Assembly (NCBI GenBank): GCA_017537175.1
Contig: JAFYLH010000017.1
Span: 1 to 64,000, forward strand
From: Clostridia bacterium
GTDB lineage: Bacteria > Bacillota > Clostridia > Oscillospirales > CAG-272
Direction of reading: 5' to 3'
Length of the DNA: 64,000 bases
The position numbers and the translations under genes are program-made. Below are positions 1 through 8,973 of this stretch, one piece after another; the first letter of the stretch is position 1; each line of letters begins with the position of its first letter. The notes under the pieces were generated by a model. The model saw only the letters and a list, made by a program, of their open reading frames with translations, searched no databases and had not been told where the DNA came from.

Positions 1-215
1 CAAATATAAACGAAGCCATATACGGTAACAGCAAAGCGGATTTTATATCAAAGCTTCATATTTCACTTAAGGAAACCGGTGAAAGCATATATTGGCTCAC
101 GCTTCTGAAAAGAACAAATCTGATAGAATATAACTTTGATGAACTCCTTTCTCTTGCAGAAGAAATCAAGCGAATGCTGATTGCATCGCTTAATACCGCA
201 AAAGAAAACAAATGA
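1..215 (+). CDS. four-helix bundle protein, C-terminal part (S23/IVS-encoded family)
   Basis: The reading frame is open from the left edge and ends in TGA, so the start is outside the window. The visible 70 residues contain the family signature: an N-EA--G-SKADF stretch, then a helix ending in a YWL-LL motif, then a last helix rich in Leu/Glu. This matches the four-helix bundle family (TIGR02436, 23S rRNA intervening-sequence protein), usually 115-125 residues; its molecular role is not established. The stop overlaps the next start as ATGA, which indicates translational coupling. The related avd subunit of diversity-generating retroelements is less likely, since no reverse transcriptase lies downstream. 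Confidence 0.85.
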   Translation, partial: NINEAIYGNSKADFISKLHISLKETGESIYWLTLLKRTNLIEYNFDELLSLAEEIKRMLIASLNTAKENK

Positions 216-592
216 AGATTCTTTTCACTGCCTTCAAAGGCGTTCACAACACTTCTTTTCAGTTAGTAAATCAAACGGTAGCGAATCATATTTTATTAAC
301 CAATAGTTTTCAAGGACTGGAAAAAGACATTTCATTTATCAGTAGCGATTATAGCATAGTGTATATGTTTGGAGTCGATAAGAAACTGATAGATAAAGTC
401 AGAATCGAAACGTGTGCAAAGTACAATGATGAAACGGTTTGTACAGATTTTAATGTACATTATTTGGAAACGATGCTGGGGAGCGTAGGCGTCTCTTACA
501 CCATTTCAGATAAACCGACCCGTTTTCTATGTAATGCGGCGTATTATCATATGCTAAAGAAAAATCCTAATACAGTTTTCATTCATCTTTAA
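212..592 (+). CDS. miniature pyroglutamyl-peptidase-like protein (C15 family)
   Basis: 126 residues. The N-terminus (MKILFTAF) and C-terminal half resemble pyroglutamyl peptidase I: a KV-IE segment, GVSYTISD, then FLCNAAYYHML with the catalytic-type Cys, then VFIHL with the catalytic-type His. Ordinary family members have about 200-215 residues; here the middle is compressed and the protein ends right after the His strand. The usual Glu of the ERVAIN motif appears as Asp-Lys-Val, so the Glu-Cys-His triad may be incomplete. It is coupled by a 4-base ATGA overlap to the upstream four-helix bundle gene. Family assignment is from motif recognition; peptidase activity is uncertain. Confidence 0.6.
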   Translation: MKILFTAFKGVHNTSFQLVNQTVANHILLTNSFQGLEKDISFISSDYSIVYMFGVDKKLIDKVRIETCAKYNDETVCTDFNVHYLETMLGSVGVSYTISDKPTRFLCNAAYYHMLKKNPNTVFIHL

Positions 593-602
593 AGGGCATG
601 AG

Positions 603-733
603 TATTGAATTGATGAATAAACTGATTAATATTTTCAACGATATATGTTCCAACTAAAACTGCAAGAGTTCGAATTCATAGTCAATAATACCGAAAATAT
701 CTTTTTTGTATTATTCATTATTCATCATTCAAT
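603..733. repeat. imperfect AT-rich inverted repeat
   Basis: The intergenic stretch contains ATTGAATTGATGAATAA near 604-620 and a related inverted copy within about 709-733, which itself consists of repeated ATTCATT words. The arms are about 25 nt with mismatches, separated by roughly 75 nt of AT-rich sequence. There is no coding potential. It could be a decayed non-autonomous element or simple AT-rich drift. Confidence 0.3.
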
Positions 734-812
734 ATTCATTATTCATTAAAACCTGTTTCAAGAACCACCAATGATAAATTAAGCTATCAACAAAACGAAT
801 AATTCACCATAA

Positions 813-842
813 ATAAAGCGACAGCCCCGGCTGTCGCTTTAT
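813..842 (-). terminator. terminator of the SLH/CBM9-like gene
   Basis: Perfect stem AAAGCGACAG/CTGTCGCTTT (extended by ATA/TAT) with a very short C-rich loop, 12 bases after the stop of the minus-strand SLH gene. The minus-strand side continues into a T-rich tail, as expected of a rho-independent terminator. Confidence 0.75.
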
Positions 843-853
843 CCTTTATATCA

Positions 854-2413
854 TTATTCCGCTTCATCAAGCAGAGACACAACATATGCCTCGAACTGGC
901 AGAGCATCTGTGCTACCTGCATTCTGGTTGCCTGACCTGTAGGAGCAAGTGTTGTTTCGCTTGTACCGCTGATAATACCGTTTTCAACTGCCCAGAGCAT
1001 AGATTCTTCTGCCCAAGGAGCGATCTTGCCTGTATCGGTATACTTTGCATCAAACTCTATGGTAGGCTCCTTATAGAGTCCGTCAACCTTGATCACATTG
1101 GCAAAGAGAGCTGCTGCCTCCTGTCTTGTAAGAGGCTTATTGGGAGAGAATGTAGTCTCGGATGTACCACTGGTAATACCAACCTCATATGCCCAGGATA
1201 CAGAATTGTAGTACCACTGACCGGGCTTTACATCGGTGAAGTTGTCACAGGCAAACTCGGAGGTATCAACACCCCAGAAGTTTGCAAGAACCTGTACAAA
1301 CATTGCTCTTGTCATTGTTACATTGGGACCGAACTTAGTTTCGGACATACCGTTGAAGTATCCCCAGTTGTAGCAACGAAGCAATGCGTTTTCGTACCAC
1401 TGACCCGCCTTTACATCGGTAAAGGGGATTACAGGAACAATCTCCTTTCCGTAATCACCGCCGCAAACATCGCACAGAATATATCTTATTCCTTCATTAT
1501 CAAAGGTGGCAAAATCATCATCGGATGCATAGTAGAAATAATTGGAGATCTTATGCTCGTGGTTAAAGTAATAAATAAGACCGAGGGACTTTACGGGTGT
1601 ACCGAAAAGCATATAACCGGGAGTTCCGTCAAGCGCTGTATCTGCAACGGTTGCATACTCTGCATATGTAATAACCTCTTCTGCCTCAAGGTCAACACGG
1701 TTTGACTTATAAACAAAGCTCATCTTGGAGTCAATATTACCGTAAAGAAGAGAATAGAAATCGAAATCTTCAATAGCTATGCCCGCATTTGCACATATAT
1801 CCGCCACAACAACATCAAGAGATACACAAGCCTCTACATTCCAACCGCTTTCAGTAAATGCAACCGTAGCACTTGCATACTCTGAATCGATTATCTCATT
1901 TGCAGTACCGTTGGCGTGATAAACCTTGGCATTACCGTCAAGATCAAAGCCTACAGAGTAGTAAGGTGCGATCTTTTCATAATTTTTGGAATCAGCGGTA
2001 AGTATGCCCAAAACATCGATGGTTATACCAAAGGCATCACCGTCAAAACCAAAGTTACCGCCGTCAACAGGCTCAGAAAGATCGGAGGGGCAGATAAGGG
2101 TATCAAAGCTCATGTTTTCGCCAAACTCGGAAATTTCGCCTGCAAAGTAGAGATAACACTCATCATAAGCCATATATGCATTACCCTTCATATCTATGGC
2201 ATTCTGCTTATTGTGGCTTACAATAGCAAGTGTATCGTTGCTGAGCTCAACAGCATCAGACCAGCCGTCATCCTTGTTGATAACACCGTCAAGAGTAGGT
2301 GTTGCTTGCCATACACATATGTCGTCCATCTCATCAAAAAGTGCAAAGCTGCTCACGGGAAGGAGCATACAACACACCAAAAGAAGTGAAACAATAATTT
2401 TAATCTGCTTCAT
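854..2413 (-). CDS. secreted SLH protein with CBM9/DOMON-like domain
   Basis: 519 residues. An N-terminal signal peptide (residues 1-24: KQIK, hydrophobic core, SSFA) is followed by a beta-rich region opening with PTLDGVINKDDGW, the start typical of CBM9/DOMON-like domains (about 30-270). A linker carries an ILCDVCG CxxC motif. Three SLH repeats follow (about 330-510), each with the F-DV--G-WY and T-TF-P----TR patterns. SLH repeats bind secondary cell-wall polymer, so the protein is predicted to sit on the cell surface; the ligand of the N-terminal domain is unknown. It has an AGGAG ribosome site. The same architecture recurs at 53286-54854. Confidence 0.88.
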   Translation of the reverse strand: MKQIKIIVSLLLVCCMLLPVSSFALFDEMDDICVWQATPTLDGVINKDDGWSDAVELSNDTLAIVSHNKQNAIDMKGNAYMAYDECYLYFAGEISEFGENMSFDTLICPSDLSEPVDGGNFGFDGDAFGITIDVLGILTADSKNYEKIAPYYSVGFDLDGNAKVYHANGTANEIIDSEYASATVAFTESGWNVEACVSLDVVVADICANAGIAIEDFDFYSLLYGNIDSKMSFVYKSNRVDLEAEEVITYAEYATVADTALDGTPGYMLFGTPVKSLGLIYYFNHEHKISNYFYYASDDDFATFDNEGIRYILCDVCGGDYGKEIVPVIPFTDVKAGQWYENALLRCYNWGYFNGMSETKFGPNVTMTRAMFVQVLANFWGVDTSEFACDNFTDVKPGQWYYNSVSWAYEVGITSGTSETTFSPNKPLTRQEAAALFANVIKVDGLYKEPTIEFDAKYTDTGKIAPWAEESMLWAVENGIISGTSETTLAPTGQATRMQVAQMLCQFEAYVVSLLDEAE

Positions 2414-2499
2414 AGGAAATCTCCTTATAATTTAATCGTAATAATTATACCAATAATTTATGTACCAAAGATAGATTGTGTATGAAGTTTTTATGAACA

Positions 2500-3681
2500 T
2501 CACATCTTATCGTAAACAAATGCACCGTCAACAAGAGTGCACTTGATATCGACATCATCATCAAACACCGTAAGGTCAGCGGCTCTTCCCTTTTCTATTA
2601 CCCCAAAGCTATTTGATATACCCATTGCCTCTGCGGGATTGAGGGTTATCATCCTTACAGCCTTTTCTATAGGAACACCTGCCATCTGTACCATTGTCCG
2701 TACAAGGCGGTCGGTGGTGGCAACGCTACCGGCAAAGGCGGTTCTGTCCATAAGCTTGGCAACTCCGTCCTCTACAACAATATCATAACCGTTTGCACGG
2801 CTTCCAAAGCGGAAGATACCTTCTCCCATACCTGCCGCACGCATAGAGTCGGTAACGAGGATGATCTTGTCCTCGGGCTTGAATTTATATACCATCTTAA
2901 GTATTTCGGGTGGCAGGTGACAGCCGTCGGCAATAAGCTCAACGAACATTGTATCAAGGTATATGCCCGCCTCAACTGCACCTGCAATACGCCAAGCATT
3001 CTTACGGTGGGTAAGAGGCATACAGGAATACAGGTGGGTCATTATGGAATATCCGCCGTTTTTGTGGGCTCTTTCGATATCGGTAAATACCGCATCTGTG
3101 TGACCGATAGAGGGGATAACATTATGCTCACGCATAAAGACACCAAGTTCATCCGAGCCTTCAAGCTCGGGTGCAACCGTCATACGGACAATATCATCGG
3201 ACAGAGCAAATAGCTCCTTGTATTCATCGGCATTGGGCAGTCGGATATACTTTTCATCCATTGCTCCCTTTTGGTTTTTGGAAATATAGGGACCCTCAAG
3301 GTGTATACCGAGAAGCTTTGCGCCGCTCTTTATCTCCTTTGCCTTTTTAAATGCATCAAGAGATGCCTTAAGTTCCTCCTCAGAGGCACTTACCGTGGTA
3401 GGATAAAGCGCGGTACAACCGTATTTTGCGTGGTTGACTGCCACAAGATCGTATTCCTCCGCAACAGAGTCCATAAAGTCATAGCCGCCGCCACCGTGGG
3501 TATGTATGTCTATAAAGCCGGGAGAAAGATACAGCTCTCCCCTGCCGTCAATTATGCGGTCATAATCGGCATCACAGCCTATATCGAAGCCGTCGATTAT
3601 GCCGTCCCTGACCGAAAGCTCGGTGTTGGGCAGGATCTCTCCCTTGTTTATGATTCTGAAGTTTTTAAAGAGAATATTCAT
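2500..3681 (-). CDS. nagA: N-acetylglucosamine-6-phosphate deacetylase
   Basis: 393 residues, full family length. Converts GlcNAc-6-P to GlcN-6-P plus acetate, feeding amino-sugar or cell-wall recycling. Metal and catalytic residues are all visible: HTHGG (His60, His62), HLEGP (Glu129), GHTDA (His194), THLYS (His216) and VTDSMRAAG (Asp278). The start is set by AGGAG five bases upstream of the ATG. No nagB or PTS gene is adjacent, so it is a stand-alone gene transcribed divergently from the P-loop ATPase gene. Confidence 0.96.
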   Translation of the reverse strand: MNILFKNFRIINKGEILPNTELSVRDGIIDGFDIGCDADYDRIIDGRGELYLSPGFIDIHTHGGGGYDFMDSVAEEYDLVAVNHAKYGCTALYPTTVSASEEELKASLDAFKKAKEIKSGAKLLGIHLEGPYISKNQKGAMDEKYIRLPNADEYKELFALSDDIVRMTVAPELEGSDELGVFMREHNVIPSIGHTDAVFTDIERAHKNGGYSIMTHLYSCMPLTHRKNAWRIAGAVEAGIYLDTMFVELIADGCHLPPEILKMVYKFKPEDKIILVTDSMRAAGMGEGIFRFGSRANGYDIVVEDGVAKLMDRTAFAGSVATTDRLVRTMVQMAGVPIEKAVRMITLNPAEAMGISNSFGVIEKGRAADLTVFDDDVDIKCTLVDGAFVYDKM

Positions 3682-3742
3682 TTGAACTCCTATAGTTTAA
3701 CAATCTTTGTATTTAAGCATAATATACCTAAGAGGTGATATT

Positions 3743-4750
3743 ATGATGGATAACGAACTCAGTTTTTTTGCATCTGCAAATTCGGGACAGGGATTTGTTA
3801 GCTTTTTTGAGGATATTTTTTCCGGATTAAAAAGGAACTACATTATAAAGGGCGGCCCCGGCACCGGAAAAAGCTCTCTTATGAAAAATGCAGCACGGGC
3901 AGCCGAGGATAAGGGAATGACGGTAGAACGCTTTTACTGTTCAAGCGATCCCGATTCGCTTGACGGTATCATAATACAGGAGCTTTCAACCGGCATCACC
4001 GACGGAACTGCTCCTCATACAAGAGACCCCAAATACCCCGGAGCTGCCGATGATATTATAGATCTGGGTGCGTTTTGGGATAAGAGGGCTCTTACAAAAT
4101 CAAGGGCTTATATAAAAGAGACTGTAGATAGAAAGGCTCAGCTGTACCGAGATACCTATTCCTGTCTTAATGCCGCCCTCACCCTTGACCGTATTATAAA
4201 ACGGAGGCTGTCCCAAGTTGTTGAAGGTGATACGCTTAATTCATTAGCACGGACATATATAAACGATATACCCTATGTCAGCGGAAAGCAAAGCATACGG
4301 CTGACCGATGCAATATCCGCAAAGGGTCATTGCCGCCTATTGCCCTATACAAAGCAGGCAGAAAGGATATACAATATCAAGGACAGCTACGGCATAGCTT
4401 CCTTGTTTATGAACGGATTATCCCAAGCCCTTTACGGCCGCGGCATGGTAATTTCCTATGAAGCATTAAATACCGATAATGTAAATATGATATATCTGCC
4501 CCAAGGCAGGATCCTGTTCTGCGTAAATGCCGATATGGGTGAGAAGATAGATCTTGATGCGCTCTTTTCAAATGAGCCTGATACAGAAAGCATAAAGGCT
4601 CACAAGAACGCCCTGCTGTCCGAGGCTTATACCCTGATGATGCAGGCGTCGGAGCTGCATTTTTCTCTTGAGGATATCTATATATCCGCAATGGATTTTG
4701 ATGCCAAGGAGCAGTATGAGAAAAATCTTATAAACGAAATATTTACTTGA
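3743..4750 (+). CDS. P-loop ATPase of the PRK06851 type, function unknown
   Basis: 335 residues from the chosen ATG, preceded by AGAGGTG with a 5-base spacer; a longer reading from 3707 lacks a ribosome site. The N-terminal F-AS-NS-GF-SFF segment leads into the Walker A motif GGPGTGKSS (about residues 37-45). The first half matches a family of uncharacterised clostridial ATPases that often contain two nucleotide-binding halves; I see only one P-loop here, the second half having drifted. No signal peptide or membrane segments are evident. It is followed after 54 bases by a radical SAM gene and may share its transcript. Confidence 0.72.
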   Translation: MMDNELSFFASANSGQGFVSFFEDIFSGLKRNYIIKGGPGTGKSSLMKNAARAAEDKGMTVERFYCSSDPDSLDGIIIQELSTGITDGTAPHTRDPKYPGAADDIIDLGAFWDKRALTKSRAYIKETVDRKAQLYRDTYSCLNAALTLDRIIKRRLSQVVEGDTLNSLARTYINDIPYVSGKQSIRLTDAISAKGHCRLLPYTKQAERIYNIKDSYGIASLFMNGLSQALYGRGMVISYEALNTDNVNMIYLPQGRILFCVNADMGEKIDLDALFSNEPDTESIKAHKNALLSEAYTLMMQASELHFSLEDIYISAMDFDAKEQYEKNLINEIFT

Positions 4751-4804
4751 TAAAAATCCATTGGTATGTTACAATAGATCAACAAAAAACGGGAGAAAAG
4801 AAGA

Positions 4805-6367
4805 TTGAGCATTACACTGTTTGCGTTGAATTCATCATTTACACATACCAATCTTGCCGTGAGATACCTCGCTTCTGTACTAAGTAGCGCGGGTATGTCG
4901 GTCAATATAAAAGAATACACCCTAAAGGACAAAAAATCAAGGGTTTTGTATGAGCTTGTAAGCACAGGATCAAAAATATTCGCTTTTTCTGTCTATATAT
5001 GGAACAGAAACGAGATGCTCGGTTATGCAAGAGAGCTTAAAAAGCTTTGTCCCGATTGCTGTATTATCCTCGGAGGACCCGAGGTCAGCTATGAAGATGA
5101 GAGCTTCCTTAAGGCTCATCCCTATATTGATACCCTTATTCGTGGCGAGGGGGAGTCTGTTATAGCTGATGTATGCTTACACCCAAAAAAGAACAGGATC
5201 GTTGACGGTGTTCCTACCAATGGTTTTACCGCAATGGGCATACTGTATGACAGATATCCTGCCGAGGGAGATATACTCTATTATGAATCCTCGCGAGGCT
5301 GTCCCTACAGGTGCAGCTACTGTCTGTCCGCCCTGTCACAGAGCGTCAGGTCAAAATCTGTTGAAGCCACACTAAAAGATCTCAAAGAATTTGAAAGGCT
5401 TGAAAGCAAGCCCCGCATAATCAAGCTTGTTGACCGTACCTTTAACTATGACATAGACCGCGCAAAGCAGATATGGAGAGGCTTATGCTCGGAGGAATAC
5501 ACCCTTAACTATCACTTTGAGATTGCGGCTGACCTTCTTGACGAGGAAAGCTTTGAAATACTGAGAAATATGCCTGCAGGCAAGATACAGCTTGAAGCGG
5601 GTATACAAAGCACAAACCCCTGCACCCTTAAAGCGATTAAGCGAAAAAATGACAGTAACAGAATAATAGAAAATCTCGCCCGTATAAAATCATACGACAA
5701 TATCCATGTTCACGCAGATCTTATTGCAGGTCTTCCCTATGAGGATATGAACAGCTTTAAGAGATCCTTTGACAACTGCCTTAAATGCTGTCATAAGCTA
5801 CAGGTAGGCTTTCTTAAAATGCTTAAGGGCTCAACCATAAGAGCAGAGGCGCAAAGCCACGGATATGTATATGACAGCGATACCCCATATAAGGTTCTTT
5901 GTAATAATTATATATCCTACAGGGAGCTGTACCGCCTTGAAAGAATAGCGGCAACCATAGACAGATTCTATTCAAGCGACAAATTTGCCAACACTATGGA
6001 ATATATCCTCGCTCACACCGACTCGCCCTTTGAGTTCTTTTCACAGCTGACCGATCTGCAGACAAAAGATCTGGATAAAACATCCCAGCACGAATGCAGA
6101 TTACTGCTGATAGAGGCTATAGGCAATGACGAGGATGCCCTTGGAAGATTGGCTCTTGATACCCTTATAAACGAAAACAAAAATCCCCCAAAGGAGCTGC
6201 AAGGGTGCTATACAGAGTACTTAAAGGATATTATAACCCCTGTGGGTGAAAATTTCAAGGGCTGTAACGCCAATAAATTACATATTTACAGCTTTAATTT
6301 TGATAAGGATAACTACTATATAATTGACAGAACAAATCATATTACAGAAAAACGGTGCATCAAATGA
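4805..6367 (+). CDS. B12-binding radical SAM protein (DUF4080 type)
   Basis: 520 residues. The N-terminal third is a cobalamin-binding Rossmann domain (IILGGPEVSYE about 87-97; IRGEGE about 112-117). It is followed by a radical SAM core whose cluster motif is CPYRCSYC (Cys166, Cys170, Cys173). A C-terminal extension resembles DUF4080. Such proteins use a [4Fe-4S] cluster and SAM, with cobalamin, for methyl transfer or anaerobic chemistry; the substrate is unknown. Translation is read from TTG with GGGAG 10-14 bases upstream. The end of the gene is embedded in the following terminator. Confidence 0.85.
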   Translation: MSITLFALNSSFTHTNLAVRYLASVLSSAGMSVNIKEYTLKDKKSRVLYELVSTGSKIFAFSVYIWNRNEMLGYARELKKLCPDCCIILGGPEVSYEDESFLKAHPYIDTLIRGEGESVIADVCLHPKKNRIVDGVPTNGFTAMGILYDRYPAEGDILYYESSRGCPYRCSYCLSALSQSVRSKSVEATLKDLKEFERLESKPRIIKLVDRTFNYDIDRAKQIWRGLCSEEYTLNYHFEIAADLLDEESFEILRNMPAGKIQLEAGIQSTNPCTLKAIKRKNDSNRIIENLARIKSYDNIHVHADLIAGLPYEDMNSFKRSFDNCLKCCHKLQVGFLKMLKGSTIRAEAQSHGYVYDSDTPYKVLCNNYISYRELYRLERIAATIDRFYSSDKFANTMEYILAHTDSPFEFFSQLTDLQTKDLDKTSQHECRLLLIEAIGNDEDALGRLALDTLINENKNPPKELQGCYTEYLKDIITPVGENFKGCNANKLHIYSFNFDKDNYYIIDRTNHITEKRCIK

Positions 6368-6375
6368 TGCACCGT
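6352..6375. terminator. bidirectional terminator between the radical SAM gene and murA
   Basis: Perfect stem ACGGTGCATCA/TGATGCACCGT with a 2-nt spacer; on the minus strand it is followed by TTTTT, so it serves murA best, and it overlaps the stop of the plus-strand gene. Confidence 0.85.
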
Positions 6376-6392
6376 TAATTTATGTTAGTTTA

Positions 6393-7682
6393 TTAGTTAG
6401 CAAGATCAAACACATTCTCGTCGGGGATAACGACCTTCTTGATGGATGCACCCACAGCCGCAAGCTTACCCACAACATTATCGTATCCGCGCTCGATAAA
6501 GTGTATATCCTCTATCTCGGTCTTACCCTTGGTGGCAAGACCCGCAATTATCATAGCGGCACCTGCGCGCAGGTCAACAGCTCTGACCTTGGCGGGAGAA
6601 AGCTTACCCACACCCTCAACTACTGCGGTCTTACCGTCAACCTTTATATTTGCACCCATACGCTTAAGCTCCTCAACATACCTGAAGCGGCTGTCCCATA
6701 CGCCCTCGTTTAAAAGGCTGACACCGTTTGCAAGGCAAAGAAGCACACACATCTGAGGCTGCATATCGGTAGGAAATCCGGGATAAGGAAGAGTACGGAT
6801 ATTCACCCTTCTGAGCTCGGGCACAGCACCCACAATGATATAGTCATCACCCTCGGATACCGCAACACCCATCTCCTTGAGCTTGGCTGTAACAGACTCA
6901 AGATGCTTGGGGATGATATTCTTTATCTTCATTCTACCGCCTGTTGCGGCAGCAGCTATCATATAGGTTCCCGCCTCGATCATATCGGGAATAATTGCAT
7001 AGGTACAGCCGTGAAGCTCACTTACACCGTTGATCTTGATAGTTCCCGTACCTGCACCCTTAATGTTTGCACCGCAGGAGTTAAGGAAGTTTGCAAGGTC
7101 AACAACATGAGGCTCGCGGGCAGCGTTCTCTATAATTGTAGTTCCCTCAGCACATGCCGCAGCGATCATAAGATTCATGGTAGCACCAACGGTAACTACA
7201 TCAAAGAACACCTCTGTTCCCTGTATTCCGTTCTCTGTGGAAACCTCAATACGGCCGTTATCCACAACAACATCCGCACCAAGGGCGGTAAATGCCTTGA
7301 TATGCTGGTCTATGGGACGCACACCAAAGTCGCATCCACCGGGATAATCCACACTTGCCTTGCCAAATCTGCCAAGCTCGGCACCTATGAGATAATAGGA
7401 TGCTCTCATGCGTCTGACAAGCTCTGCGGGACTGCTTCCCTGTTGAACCTCGGTGGCATCTATCTCCACCGTGTCCTTTTTAAGCATTCTTATCTTAACG
7501 CCCATGCTCTTAAGTATCTCAAGAGAAACACTTACATCAACTATGGGAGGTATATTTTCAAGTACGACCTTTTCTTTAACAAGCAGACATGCAAAAACAA
7601 CAGCAACGGCAGCATTTTTTGCACCGCTGACTTCAATATCACCGTACAACGGTTGACCGCCGTTGATAACAATCTTCTCCAT
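6393..7682 (-). CDS. murA: UDP-N-acetylglucosamine 1-carboxyvinyltransferase
   Basis: 429 residues from MEKIVING, chosen because GAAGGGTGA lies 8 bases upstream; a reading seven codons longer would bury that site. MurA transfers enolpyruvate from PEP to UDP-GlcNAc, the first committed step of peptidoglycan synthesis, in the cytoplasm. Seen: SGAKNAA near the N-terminus (Lys22), and the loop DYPGGCDFGVRPID with catalytic Cys117, the fosfomycin-reactive residue. The length is normal. It appears monocistronic, with a terminator at its end. Confidence 0.96.
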   Translation of the reverse strand: MEKIVINGGQPLYGDIEVSGAKNAAVAVVFACLLVKEKVVLENIPPIVDVSVSLEILKSMGVKIRMLKKDTVEIDATEVQQGSSPAELVRRMRASYYLIGAELGRFGKASVDYPGGCDFGVRPIDQHIKAFTALGADVVVDNGRIEVSTENGIQGTEVFFDVVTVGATMNLMIAAACAEGTTIIENAAREPHVVDLANFLNSCGANIKGAGTGTIKINGVSELHGCTYAIIPDMIEAGTYMIAAAATGGRMKIKNIIPKHLESVTAKLKEMGVAVSEGDDYIIVGAVPELRRVNIRTLPYPGFPTDMQPQMCVLLCLANGVSLLNEGVWDSRFRYVEELKRMGANIKVDGKTAVVEGVGKLSPAKVRAVDLRAGAAMIIAGLATKGKTEIEDIHFIERGYDNVVGKLAAVGASIKKVVIPDENVFDLAN

Positions 7683-7759
7683 GCGAAATGTCACCCTTCT
7701 CAAAAATTATTTATCGCAAACTGTAAACAGCAAAATGTATATGTAAAATCATTCACCGT

Positions 7760-7767
7760 ATTATATC
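7760..7767 (-). promoter_or_regulatory. extended -10 element upstream of murA
   Basis: On the minus strand TGATATAAT is an extended -10 hexamer about 75 bases before the murA start. The -35 region is poor (TTTATT at 17 bp), consistent with reliance on the TG extension. Confidence 0.5.
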
Positions 7768-7825
7768 ACAAGGACAGAAAAAAATAAAGAGTTTTTTATA
7801 AAAATTAATAGTTATTTCATTTTAA

Positions 7826-7860
7826 TGCATAAATTAACAGTACCGATATCAGTTTATGCA
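7826..7860 (-). terminator. possible terminator after the DUF3810 gene
   Basis: An 8-bp perfect inverted repeat TGCATAAA/TTTATGCA with a 19-nt loop lies just beyond the DUF3810 stop. There is no immediate T-run, so termination here is only tentative. Confidence 0.35.
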
Positions 7861-7875
7861 GCCATAAAATTAATG

Positions 7876-8973
7876 TCAATCCTTATAATATGCGCAGGCA
7901 AGATCCACTACCATTCCGTAGCTTTGAGTTCCCGCTTTTGCACCGTTTGCCTTAAGATAGGTGTCGTTTACAACCTCTGTAACATCGGATGCAACAGACT
8001 CGCGGTATTTTTCAAAGAATCTTGAAAAGCCGTACATTTCGCCTTTGATCCTGAGATCCATATCCGAGGTAAAATCGCTGTATTCATCGGGGGATGCACT
8101 GTACATTGCATTCATCAAGTATTCAAGCATACTCATTGCCGCGCTGTAACGGATATAAGGATCGTCTGATTCCATACAAACAAGAAAGGCAACAAAATTT
8201 GCCTCGTTTTCGGGGGCAACGCCTCTCTGGTGGGCCATTTCGTGAGCCATTGTATAGGGCATTGAATAGTCGGGATAGTTTACATTGAGATTTGCCTCAC
8301 CGGTATAGTATGTGAATACACCGGATATATGGGTATAGGTCATTACGGGACTTACCGCAAGTATCTTTACATCGGAGCGAAGCTTGGGGACAAAACGATG
8401 CTCGGAACTAAAGGAGGCATAGGCATCGTTGAGCTTACTGTTGAGCTCTCCAAAGGAATAAGGCATACGGGAAAGACCGTCATATTTATAGTCTATCTCA
8501 TCTATTACACTATCTATCTCGTCAATAAGACAGTTGGCGGTATGCTCAAGCTCCTCATAGCTTACAGGGTCTTGGGAAAGACCCAGCTTGTGGGAAAGGG
8601 GTGTTCCGTTATACGCAGTTCCAAACATAAATACAAAGGAGGTAAAGAGCATACACAGGCAGCTTGCAAGTGCTACAACAAATCTGCCCGATTTTATATC
8701 GTCATTATAGAACACCTTAAAGTACAAGAACAAGGCAACAAACGCAAACAAGGGCAAGCACAAAAACAGGGCTTCTCCCAAGGAAAACGGAAGAATACCT
8801 GTGATCTTTGATACCACAAGTCTGCAAAATGAACTGATATATCTGTTAAACCAATCCGCAAAAAGAGGAAATGCCTTTGACATTGCAAGGATAATGCCCG
8901 AAGCCAAAGCGGCAAGGATCGCTATGCGGGAAAAGGTTGAAACATATTTATCAAGAAAGCTCTTTATCTTCAT
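7876..8973 (-). CDS. DUF3810 membrane protein with HExxH motif
   Basis: 365 residues from MKIKSF, set by AGGAG before the ATG. Three hydrophobic segments (about 16-36, 65-86, 98-120) precede an extracytoplasmic region holding HEMAH (244-248) with ENEAN (Glu257) downstream, the gluzincin-type zinc layout. This is the DUF3810 family; a membrane-anchored metallopeptidase role is inferred from the motif, with no known substrate. Its start lies inside the end of the pseudouridine synthase gene, and it is the last gene of a coupled operon beginning at the GNAT gene. Confidence 0.82.
   Translation of the reverse strand: MKIKSFLDKYVSTFSRIAILAALASGIILAMSKAFPLFADWFNRYISSFCRLVVSKITGILPFSLGEALFLCLPLFAFVALFLYFKVFYNDDIKSGRFVVALASCLCMLFTSFVFMFGTAYNGTPLSHKLGLSQDPVSYEELEHTANCLIDEIDSVIDEIDYKYDGLSRMPYSFGELNSKLNDAYASFSSEHRFVPKLRSDVKILAVSPVMTYTHISGVFTYYTGEANLNVNYPDYSMPYTMAHEMAHQRGVAPENEANFVAFLVCMESDDPYIRYSAAMSMLEYLMNAMYSASPDEYSDFTSDMDLRIKGEMYGFSRFFEKYRESVASDVTEVVNDTYLKANGAKAGTQSYGMVVDLACAYYKD

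Noticed and set aside
1..215. Diversity-generating retroelement accessory protein (avd)
   Set aside because: The fold is shared, but no reverse transcriptase or template/variable repeats are present.
3697..3725. Plus-strand promoter TTAACA/17/TAATAT before the P-loop ATPase
   Set aside because: Its start would fall inside the ribosome site, leaving no usable leader.
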